Positions 8,547-16,154 of a stretch of 34,507 nucleotides of DNA are shown here, in pieces. The stretch is from an uncultured Bacteroides sp. (GTDB taxonomy: Bacteria > Bacteroidota > Bacteroidia > Bacteroidales > Bacteroidaceae). The stretch lies in the NCBI GenBank assembly GCA_947038155.1, contig CAMQVH010000028.1, positions 1 through 34,507 of the forward strand, given 5' to 3'. Within the stretch, counting starts at the first letter, position 1; each line of letters starts with the position of its first letter. The notes under the pieces were generated by a model. That model was not told the origin of the DNA. It ran no database searches and saw only the letters and a list, made by a program, of their open reading frames with translations. The position numbers and the translations under genes were made by a program.

Positions 8547-10559
8547 ATGAAGAATCTATTTATTGTATTTTTTTGTCTGGTATCAGCTTTGACTATAAAG
8601 GCAAACGGACAAGATAATTTGTGGAAAATACAGGCTACTGATTATTACGGAACTTATTTTGGAGCAGCAGTAGCGAATGGCGGTATCGGTATCTTGCCGT
8701 GGAAAGAACCTTTCTCTGTTCGTCATGTCATGTTGAATCATGTATTTGATGCTGCCGCTCCTCAAGACGTGAGTCGTGTGTTGCGAGGAATCAACCCGTT
8801 CAATTTGCAAATGCAGATTGACGGACAGAGAGTGAGTGGTGATAATATTTCGGGGTGGGGACAGTGCATAGATATGAAAGCCGCCACGCACGATACACAT
8901 TTTACTTATGGTGGAAAAGCGGATATCTCTTATAGTATCTGTGCCTTGAGGAATATACCTTATGCGGGACTGGTGCGTGTAGAGGTGGCTGCATTGGAAG
9001 ATATGTATTTATCAGTGGAAAATCCCATTGAAGTACCTGATGAATATAAGAATCCCGGTTCGAAACAAGTGAGTGTGAATGTCGATGGAAACGAACTGAA
9101 AATAGTACGTACCTGGGCTTTATCCAAATACCGTGAACAGAAAGTATCAGCTTCTTCCGCTTTTATTTATGATAAGAATCCAAACTTGCAACAACAATCT
9201 GACGGAACCAGTCGAATCTCTATTTCATTAAAAAAAGGAGAAAAATTTTCTTTCGCTTTATTAGGCTCTGTCTGTACCGGACGTGATTTTATAGACCCGT
9301 ATAATGAATCGGACCGTGAAGTGATTTATGGTGCGAAAGAAGGTTTGAACCGCCTGATGAATGGACATCGGAAACTTTGGAATGAGCTGTGGGAAGGAGA
9401 TATTATGATTGAGGGAGATGACGAGGCGCAGCGTGCCGTACGTTTTGCTCTTTATAATCTTTACTCTAATGCACGCAAAGGAAGCCGCCTGAGTATTTCT
9501 CCTTTCGGGCTTTCTGCCCAAGGATATAACGGGCATATTTTCTGGGATACCGAGTTCTGGATGTATCCGCCTATGCTTTTCATGAATCAGGGCATTGCAA
9601 GGACAATGATGGATTATCGTACTGACAGACTGGAAGCCGCTTGTCAGAGGGCATTGAGCTATGGGTATGATGGAGCTATGTTTCCTTGGGAAAGTGATGA
9701 TGCCGGAGAAGAGTCATGTCCGACTTGGGCATTGACCGGAACTTTTGAACATCATATCACTGCTGATATTGCTATCGCAGCCTGGAATTACTACTGTATG
9801 AGTGGTGATAAACGGTGGTTGCGAGAAGAAGGTTTCCCTTTGATGGAGAAAGTGGCGGAATTTTGGGTAAGTCGTGTAGAAAAGAATGAGGATGGTTCTT
9901 ATTCGATTCGCAATGTGGTGTGTGCCGATGAATATGCTGAAGGGGTGGATGATAATGCATTTACCAATGGTGCCGCTATGCGTGCTTTGCAAGATGCTGC
10001 TAAAGCTGCTGTGGTATGCGGTGTTAAGGCACCTGCAATCTGGAAAGAGATAGCCTCGAAGTTACGGCTCCCGAAATTCGAGAATGGAGTGACTATGGAG
10101 TATGAAGGCTATAATGGGCAGACAATAAAACAAGCGGATGCCAATTTGCTGGTATATCCATTAAATCTGATAACCCGTCCTGAAGAAATCCGTAAGGACT
10201 TGGAGTATTATGAAGATAAAATAGATAAAACTGGACCGGCAATGTCTTTCTCTGTGTTGGCTTTGCAATATGCACGCCTTGGCGAAGGCGATAAAGCTTA
10301 TGACTTGTTTGTGCAAAGTTTCCGTCCTAACCAGTTACCCCCGTTTGGTGTTATTTCCGAAGGTGCAGGAGGTACGAATCCTTATTTTGTAACTGGTGCG
10401 GGAGGACTTTTACAAACTGTCATTAATGGATTTTGTGGTTTGGAAGTTACAGATAATGGCATCAAGCAGCTTTTCTCAAAATTGCCGAAACATTGGAAGA
10501 AATTAACAATAACGGGAGTGGGACCGGATAGAAAGACTTATGTCCGGATGCAAAGATAA
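8547..10559 (+). CDS. Glycoside hydrolase family 65 protein, likely an alpha-glucoside hydrolase
   Basis: GH65 enzymes act on alpha-linked glucose disaccharides; most are phosphorylases and some are hydrolases. A signal peptide (MKNLF...TIKANG) places this 670-residue protein in the periplasm. The family core is clear: an N-terminal beta-sandwich (to about 270), then an (alpha/alpha)6 barrel with GHIFWDTEFWMYPP, the general-acid motif CADEYAEGVDDNAFTN (E462) and FGVISEGAGGTNPYFVTGAGG. E605 of ISEG lies where, from memory, the Flavobacterium johnsoniae kojibiose hydrolase FjGH65A (E472/E616) has its general base; phosphorylases bind phosphate there instead. The near-identical spacing of the two Glu residues supports hydrolysis. 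A periplasmic site, where phosphorolysis would waste the sugar phosphate, also fits. Kojibiose-type alpha-1,2-glucose is the leading guess, but nigerose, trehalose or glucosyl-galactose links are not excluded. Confidence 0.87.
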   Translation: MKNLFIVFFCLVSALTIKANGQDNLWKIQATDYYGTYFGAAVANGGIGILPWKEPFSVRHVMLNHVFDAAAPQDVSRVLRGINPFNLQMQIDGQRVSGDNISGWGQCIDMKAATHDTHFTYGGKADISYSICALRNIPYAGLVRVEVAALEDMYLSVENPIEVPDEYKNPGSKQVSVNVDGNELKIVRTWALSKYREQKVSASSAFIYDKNPNLQQQSDGTSRISISLKKGEKFSFALLGSVCTGRDFIDPYNESDREVIYGAKEGLNRLMNGHRKLWNELWEGDIMIEGDDEAQRAVRFALYNLYSNARKGSRLSISPFGLSAQGYNGHIFWDTEFWMYPPMLFMNQGIARTMMDYRTDRLEAACQRALSYGYDGAMFPWESDDAGEESCPTWALTGTFEHHITADIAIAAWNYYCMSGDKRWLREEGFPLMEKVAEFWVSRVEKNEDGSYSIRNVVCADEYAEGVDDNAFTNGAAMRALQDAAKAAVVCGVKAPAIWKEIASKLRLPKFENGVTMEYEGYNGQTIKQADANLLVYPLNLITRPEEIRKDLEYYEDKIDKTGPAMSFSVLALQYARLGEGDKAYDLFVQSFRPNQLPPFGVISEGAGGTNPYFVTGAGGLLQTVINGFCGLEVTDNGIKQLFSKLPKHWKKLTITGVGPDRKTYVRMQR

Positions 10560-10584
10560 CATTGTTAAATCCTAGTGTAATGAG

Positions 10585-10672
10585 TATATATGTCTAGCGT
10601 GGTGGGCATATATATTCATTGCGATAGCCATATATATCTATTGAAGTATACATATATATACACTGTACGAAA
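10585..10672. repeat. AT-rich tandem array, 22-bp period, four copies plus a degenerate one
   Basis: CATATATAT occurs at 10607, 10629 and 10651, exactly 22 bp apart. A related unit starts one period earlier at 10585 (TATATATGTCTAG...). After the AT core the units share a loose CTATTG or TCATTG. A shortened version, CATTATTCATTG, follows at 10673-10684, so the array may extend to 10684. TATATATG at 10585-10592 can also pair with CATATATA at 10607-10614. A 22-bp step is about two helical turns, so the cores lie on the same face of the DNA. The array lies in the 281-bp gap between the GH65 gene and the gene at 10841. It is too short and degenerate for CRISPR. Function unknown. Confidence 0.65.
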
Positions 10673-10690
10673 CATTATTCATTGATTTCT

Positions 10691-10774
10691 ACTTTCATTT
10701 GGCTCGATTGAGACTAAACTTTCATTTATTGACCTGTTTTTAATATCTAAAATAAGTGTAAACCCCTATTTTTG
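10691..10774 (+). promoter_or_regulatory. Putative promoter with an upstream 10-bp direct repeat, before the gene at 10841
   Basis: TATTTTTG at 10767-10774 fits the Bacteroides -7 element and lies 66 bp before the ATG. Upstream, ACTTTCATTT occurs twice (10691-10700 and 10718-10727), 27 bp apart. That places the pair at roughly -55 to -90, where an AraC-type activator such as the HTCS could bind. The repeats are seen directly; the operator role is inferred. Confidence 0.4.
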
Positions 10775-10840
10775 CTGCAGTAATAACTTAGTATTAACAC
10801 AGAACCAGTATCCTTTACTGATTCATATAATTAGGTTTGC

Positions 10841-12871
10841 ATGAATTTTAAATGTTTGTTTTGCGGGGCGCTTATTACACTGTATGTCGGAGTTGCTGAA
10901 GCTGTCAACTATGTTCCGGAAAATATTTCAGCGTCTATATCGTTGAAAGTACTGGGAAATGTAGCTGAAAGATATTCACTAGAATTGCAGCAATTGGGGA
11001 ATGACCGTTCATCCTATTTATTGGAAGCTTCTGAAAGTATTCCGGTTACAATTACTCAAAGGGTGGCAGATGTAAATGGAAAGTTACGGGTAAATGTTTG
11101 TATAACAGCATTAGAAGATATTTATTTTAATTATAGCCAACAGTTATCAACAGGCTACCGTCATGATGATTGTCAATTTTATATGCCGGGTTTTTGGTAT
11201 CGTCGGAATCTCCGTTCTCCTAAGGATGCACCTTCGTTCCATTCTTCAGATAGTTGGTTGGTGCGTGAAGACAGGCTAAGCGCACCGCTTACAGGTGTTT
11301 ATTCGGAAAAAGAAAAACACTTTGTGACTGTGAGCCGTATCGATAAGTTTGCAGACGAAGCCTTGAGCACTCATCGGGAAGGAGAAATTATCCTTTCAGG
11401 TAAAACATCTCTAGGATTTACCGGATTTGAAAATCAAGACGGAATAACTGCGCTTTCTTTTGGCTTTCCTTATCGTGAAGCTCCCAGAAGTTATATTCGT
11501 AAGCTGACATTGGCGCCTGCGGTAGAAGCTTTTCAGTTTCTGAGAAGGGGGGAAACTGTTCTGTTAACGTGGGAGATTCAGGAGAATAAGGCTGATGATT
11601 ATTCTGATTTCATACGTCATGCATGGGAATATAGTTATGACACTTATGAGCCTAAACCAGTGGATACTCCTTATTCCATAACCGATATGAAGCAAGTTCT
11701 TAGTGGATTCTTTATAAGTAGTTTCGTAGAAGGGCATCCGTTGGTTTATAATTCGGGAATACATTTAATGACTAAAAATTGCCGGAGTAACGGGCAGGCG
11801 GAAGTAGGCTTTATTGGTCGTGTGCTTCTTAATGCATTCAATGCTTGGGAATATGGTTGTCAATTTGATAGGGAGGATTTGAAAGCAAATAGTATGAAAG
11901 TGTTTGATAGCTACTTGGAGAACGGCTTTACTCCGGTCGGTTTCTTCAAAGAATTGGTAGATTTTGATAAAGGCTATGAAGAGCCTGTGCATAGTATACG
12001 CCGTCAGTCCGAAGGAATCTATGCTATGTTGCACTTTCTTGCTTATGAAAAAGAGAACGGGCGTCGTCATCCCGAATGGGAGCAGAAGATGAAAAACATG
12101 CTGGATATACTTTTGCAGTTGCAGCAGGCTGACGGTAGTTTCCCCCGTAAGTTTCGTGATGATTTTACGATAGTCGACAATAGTGGAGGGAGTACTCCTT
12201 CGGCTACTTTGCCACTGGTGATGGGATACAAGTATTTCAAAGACAAGCGATATCTCGCCAGTGCTAAGCAGACAGCAGATTATCTGGAGAAAGTATTGAT
12301 ATCTAAGGCTGATTATTTTTCTTCCACACTTGATGCCAACTGCGAAGATAAGGAAGCGTCCCTGTATGCGGCTACGGCTACCTATTATCTTTCATTGATA
12401 ACCAAAGGAGAGGAGCATCGCCATTATGCAGACCTGACGAAGAAAGCTTCTTATTTTGCCTTGTCATGGTATTATGTATGGGATGTACCTTTTGCACAAG
12501 GACAAATGTTGGGAGATATTGGTCTGAAAACCCGCGGTTGGGGCAATGTGTCGGTGGAAAATAACCATATTGATGTATTTGTGTTTGAGTTTGCTTCTGT
12601 GTTGCGATGGCTGTCAAAGGAATATGCAGAATCCCGCTTCTCACAATTTGCAGAAGTCATTTCTACTTCTATGCGTCAACTTCTGCCTCATGAGGGACAC
12701 TTATGCGGAGTGGCTAAGTCTGGTTACTATCCGGAAGTTGTTCAGCACACAAATTGGGATTATGGAAAAAACGGGAAAGGATATTATAATGATATCTTTG
12801 CACCGGGTTGGACGGTAGCTTCTTTGTGGGAGTTATTCACACCGGGGCGTGCGGAGTATTTCTTGAAATGA
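10841..12871 (+). CDS. Secreted alpha/alpha-barrel protein of unknown family, possible new glycosidase
   Basis: I do not recognise a named family. The 676 residues begin with a signal peptide (cleavage likely after AEA, residue 21), giving a periplasmic or secreted protein. The first half (to about 260) is beta-rich and the second half is helical, with repeated pairs typical of an alpha/alpha toroid, for example LLQLQQADGSFPRKF, GGSTPSATLPLVMGY and ADYLEKVL. Polar clusters that could line an active site are C501-EDKEAS-507, V572-ENNHID-578, QHTNWDYG and NDIFAPGW. No motif fixes acid or base residues, so glycosidase, epimerase and lyase are all possible. Its place between GH65 and SusC, with a promoter and a repeat array just upstream, ties it to the PUL. 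It has the same size and two-part build as its two upstream neighbours but no obvious local identity with them. Confidence 0.6.
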   Translation: MNFKCLFCGALITLYVGVAEAVNYVPENISASISLKVLGNVAERYSLELQQLGNDRSSYLLEASESIPVTITQRVADVNGKLRVNVCITALEDIYFNYSQQLSTGYRHDDCQFYMPGFWYRRNLRSPKDAPSFHSSDSWLVREDRLSAPLTGVYSEKEKHFVTVSRIDKFADEALSTHREGEIILSGKTSLGFTGFENQDGITALSFGFPYREAPRSYIRKLTLAPAVEAFQFLRRGETVLLTWEIQENKADDYSDFIRHAWEYSYDTYEPKPVDTPYSITDMKQVLSGFFISSFVEGHPLVYNSGIHLMTKNCRSNGQAEVGFIGRVLLNAFNAWEYGCQFDREDLKANSMKVFDSYLENGFTPVGFFKELVDFDKGYEEPVHSIRRQSEGIYAMLHFLAYEKENGRRHPEWEQKMKNMLDILLQLQQADGSFPRKFRDDFTIVDNSGGSTPSATLPLVMGYKYFKDKRYLASAKQTADYLEKVLISKADYFSSTLDANCEDKEASLYAATATYYLSLITKGEEHRHYADLTKKASYFALSWYYVWDVPFAQGQMLGDIGLKTRGWGNVSVENNHIDVFVFEFASVLRWLSKEYAESRFSQFAEVISTSMRQLLPHEGHLCGVAKSGYYPEVVQHTNWDYGKNGKGYYNDIFAPGWTVASLWELFTPGRAEYFLK

Positions 12872-12902
12872 CATAAATAGGTCAGAATATATATATATTA
12901 TA

Positions 12903-12982
12903 TTTTAATTTGATTTTGAACAATTTCTTTTAATTCTTGGATTGTTTGTTTTATTACATATTGTGTTGGTTGCCTACTTTTG
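12903..12982 (+). promoter_or_regulatory. Putative promoter of the susC operon
   Basis: TACTTTTG at 12975-12982 matches TAnnTTTG and is 54 bp before the susC ATG. A TTTG at 12945-12948 is too far upstream (26-nt gap) to be a good -33 element. TTTTAATT occurs twice, at 12903 and 12928 (25 bp apart), upstream of the core, comparable in position to the direct repeat before the gene at 10841. The rest of the 165-bp gap is AT-rich with no gene. Confidence 0.45.
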
Positions 12983-13036
12983 CTCTCACTTGGTTAGAGA
13001 TAAAGTATTTATTATGAGATTTTTAAATTTAATATT

Positions 13037-16000
13037 ATGGATTTGAAGAAGGCATTGTTTGTTTGCTTGTTGTTGTACTATGGAACAAGTACCCACTCCG
13101 CTTTACCTGTATATTCTATGGCTGGTAAGACGAATCTGTCGGAGCAGGCGAAAGGTATTCGTATTAGTGGTACGATAACCGATAAGGACAAGAATCCTCT
13201 TCCTGGTGTGAATATACGCGTTATGGAAGAAGGGGGCACTGGAGTGATAACGGATATGGACGGACATTTCTATATGGATGTGCCGAGTAAAAGTTCCGTA
13301 ATTGAGATTTCCTATATAGGATTTAAACCCCAACAAATAAAAGTTGGGAGCAAGATTAACTTTGATGTGATTCTTGAGGAAGATATTGAAGCGCTGGACG
13401 AAGTGGTAGTTACGGGATATGGTAGCCAGAAAAAAATGTCGGTTATCGGTTCTATCGAAACATTACAGCCGAAGAAGTTACAGGTGGGTTCTTCACGTTC
13501 TGTTACTAATAACCTAGCGGGACAAATTGCCGGTGTGATAGCTGTTCAGCGTTCTGGTGAACCTGGGTACGATTCTTCTAATTTCTGGATTCGTGGTATT
13601 GCCTCTTTCTCTGGCGGACAGTCGCCACTAGTACTGGTTGATGGAATTGAACGTGATCTAAATCATATCGATCCGGCGGAAATAGAATCATTCTCTGTAT
13701 TGAAAGATGCTTCGGCAAGTGCTATGTATGGTGTGCGTGGTGCGAACGGTGTGATTGTTATTAATACAAAACGTGGTAAGATAGGTGCTCCTTCTGTGAA
13801 TCTTCGGGTGGAACATTCTATTGCAGAACCTACAAAACTTCCTGAGTTTATTGGTGCGGTCGATCATATGGCATTATTGAATGAACTTACGGAAGACAGG
13901 ACACGTTTGCCATTCAGCCAGGAGCAGATTGACAGGACTCGTTATGGATATGACCGGGATTTGTATCCGGATGTAAATTGGCTGGAGCAAATAACGAAAG
14001 ATTACGCCTACTCTACTCGTGCTAATTTAACAGTGTCGGGTGGATCCGATTTTCTCCGGTACTCATTGGTCGGTTCTTATTTCGGTGAGAAAGGAATTAT
14101 GGAAACGGACAAGACATTGCCTTATGACACCGGTATGAAGCTGACCCGTTATAATATGCGTGCCAATGTCGATTTGGATGTTACCAAGACGACAGTACTG
14201 CGTTTGAATGTCGGTGGTTTCTTGCAAACGCACCGTAAGCAGGCTTTTAGTACGGACGATGCTTTCGACAAGGCATTTATAACTTCTCCTTTTGTGCACC
14301 CTGCCCGTTATTCTGACGGAACAATTCCTATCATGAACATCAATGGAGTCAATCCTTGGGCTGCCGTGACACAAAGTGGATATGATGTGGTTACAGCTTC
14401 ACAGATTCAATCTTTGTTTGCTGTCGAGCAGAACCTGAAAATGATAACTCCGGGATTGAAAGCGAAAGTGTCATTCTCGTTCGACCGCTGGAATCAGAGT
14501 TCGATAACCAGAGGCAAGAATGCGACTTACTATACTATTGCTACCGGTCGTGATATAGAGGGTAACCTGATTCATTCGGTGTTGAAATACGGAGATGATT
14601 CTTTGGGACATGGCAATAAAGGTGAATATGGAAATTCGAGGGTCTACTTTGAAGGAACGCTGACTTATGCACGTACTTTCGGAAAACATGATGTGGATGC
14701 ATTGTTCCTGTATAATCAGCAAAGCTTTGACAACGGTAGTGTACAGCCTTATAGAAAGCAAGGTATTGCGGGGCGTCTTTCTTATACATTCGATAGCCGC
14801 TATGTGACGGAGTTTAACTTTGGTTATAACGGTTCGGAGAATTTTGCCAAAGGAAAACGTTTCGGATTTTTCCCATCTCTTGCAGTTGGTTGGCTTATAT
14901 CCGAAGAACCTTTTATGGATAAGTTCAGAAATACTTTGAGTAAATTGAAATTAAGAGGATCTATAGGAAAAGTTGGTAATGATGACATTGGTGGACGACG
15001 TTTTGCCTATATGACAACATTGAAGACAGATGCAGACACATATCACTGGGGTGATACAGGGCAGATTGAACGTAAAGGTATTTCTGAAGGAGAAGTAGGG
15101 GTGGAAAACCTTACGTGGGAGACTGCATTAAAAATGAATCTCGGAGTAGAACTGGGCTTATGGAATGAACTGGAACTGCAAGTAGATGTATTTAAAGAAA
15201 AGCGTACTAATATTTTCATGCAACGTAAGATTATTCCGTCACAAACCGGATTCTTGACAAATCCATGGGCGAACTTTGGTGAAGTGACTAATCGTGGTGT
15301 GGAATTCTCTTTGAATTATAATAAACAAATCAATAAAGATTGGTTTATAGGTTTCCGTTCTAACTTCACTTATGCTATCAACCGTGTGGACGAGTATGAT
15401 GAACCGGAATCTGTGGTAGGTACGTATAAAGGGCTGACAGGACGTTCATTGAATACTTTGTGGGGGTTGCAGGCTGAAAGACTGTTTACAGCAGATGACT
15501 TTGATGCGGATGGTAATTTAAAATTCGGCATACCGACACAAGATGTAGGAGCTTCCAGGATTCGTCCGGGTGATATTAAATATGTGGATATGAACGGTGA
15601 TGGTTTCATTACTGATGCAGATGAAGGTTATATTGGCGGAACAGTAGACCCGCGCATTGTTTATGGATTCGGTGGCAATATAAATTACAAGAATTGGGAC
15701 TTGAATTTCTTCTTTCAAGGGACAGGCGATACTCATCGTGTAATCGGTAATACTACATACTTTATTCCGGGTAGCGGACAAACGTTGCAAGGAAATGTCT
15801 ATTCCAACTATAATGACCGATGGACAGAAGAGAACCCTTCTCAGGATGTATTTTGGCCTAGATTGTCGGAACAACCTAATAGACAGAATTACCGGACTTC
15901 TACTTGGTGGAAAAAGAACATGCGTTTTATGCGCCTGAAAACACTGGAGTTGGGATACACTTTGCCGAAGTCTTTCACTGAAAAGATACATTCCAAATCG

Positions 16001-16138
16001 ATTCGTTTTTATGTGAGTGGTAATAACTTGTTCTGTTTCTCCCCGTTCAAATTATGGGACCCGGAACTGGATACTGATACGGGTTTACGCTATCCGGCTA
16101 TGCGTTCCGTTATGTTTGGAGTTGACCTGAATTTCTAA
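13037..16138 (+). CDS. SusC-like TonB-dependent outer membrane transporter
   Basis: SusC proteins are 22-strand outer membrane barrels that import oligosaccharides using TonB energy, with SusD as a lid. The 1033 residues are normal length. In order: a signal peptide, a carboxypeptidase-regulatory-like domain (about 42-118, GTITDKDKNPLPGVNIRV), a TonB box with the class signature DEVVVTGYG (121-129), a plug domain (IRGIASFSG, VLKDASASAMYGVRGANGVIVI) and the long barrel ending in GVDLNF with a terminal Phe. Nothing is broken. SusD follows after 16 bp, confirming the pair. It has its own likely promoter at 12975. The sugar imported is not readable from sequence. Confidence 0.96.
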   Translation: MDLKKALFVCLLLYYGTSTHSALPVYSMAGKTNLSEQAKGIRISGTITDKDKNPLPGVNIRVMEEGGTGVITDMDGHFYMDVPSKSSVIEISYIGFKPQQIKVGSKINFDVILEEDIEALDEVVVTGYGSQKKMSVIGSIETLQPKKLQVGSSRSVTNNLAGQIAGVIAVQRSGEPGYDSSNFWIRGIASFSGGQSPLVLVDGIERDLNHIDPAEIESFSVLKDASASAMYGVRGANGVIVINTKRGKIGAPSVNLRVEHSIAEPTKLPEFIGAVDHMALLNELTEDRTRLPFSQEQIDRTRYGYDRDLYPDVNWLEQITKDYAYSTRANLTVSGGSDFLRYSLVGSYFGEKGIMETDKTLPYDTGMKLTRYNMRANVDLDVTKTTVLRLNVGGFLQTHRKQAFSTDDAFDKAFITSPFVHPARYSDGTIPIMNINGVNPWAAVTQSGYDVVTASQIQSLFAVEQNLKMITPGLKAKVSFSFDRWNQSSITRGKNATYYTIATGRDIEGNLIHSVLKYGDDSLGHGNKGEYGNSRVYFEGTLTYARTFGKHDVDALFLYNQQSFDNGSVQPYRKQGIAGRLSYTFDSRYVTEFNFGYNGSENFAKGKRFGFFPSLAVGWLISEEPFMDKFRNTLSKLKLRGSIGKVGNDDIGGRRFAYMTTLKTDADTYHWGDTGQIERKGISEGEVGVENLTWETALKMNLGVELGLWNELELQVDVFKEKRTNIFMQRKIIPSQTGFLTNPWANFGEVTNRGVEFSLNYNKQINKDWFIGFRSNFTYAINRVDEYDEPESVVGTYKGLTGRSLNTLWGLQAERLFTADDFDADGNLKFGIPTQDVGASRIRPGDIKYVDMNGDGFITDADEGYIGGTVDPRIVYGFGGNINYKNWDLNFFFQGTGDTHRVIGNTTYFIPGSGQTLQGNVYSNYNDRWTEENPSQDVFWPRLSEQPNRQNYRTSTWWKKNMRFMRLKTLELGYTLPKSFTEKIHSKSIRFYVSGNNLFCFSPFKLWDPELDTDTGLRYPAMRSVMFGVDLNF

Positions 16139-16154
16139 CTTTAAAAAGACAATC

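Noticed and set aside
10585..10672. CRISPR array
   Set aside because: Repeats share only a 9-bp AT core, the period is 22 bp and there are no cas genes; not CRISPR.
12872..13036. Invertible promoter (inverton) before susC
   Set aside because: No long inverted repeat pair flanks the promoter, and no dedicated invertase lies beside it (xerD is about 15 kb away in a housekeeping setting).
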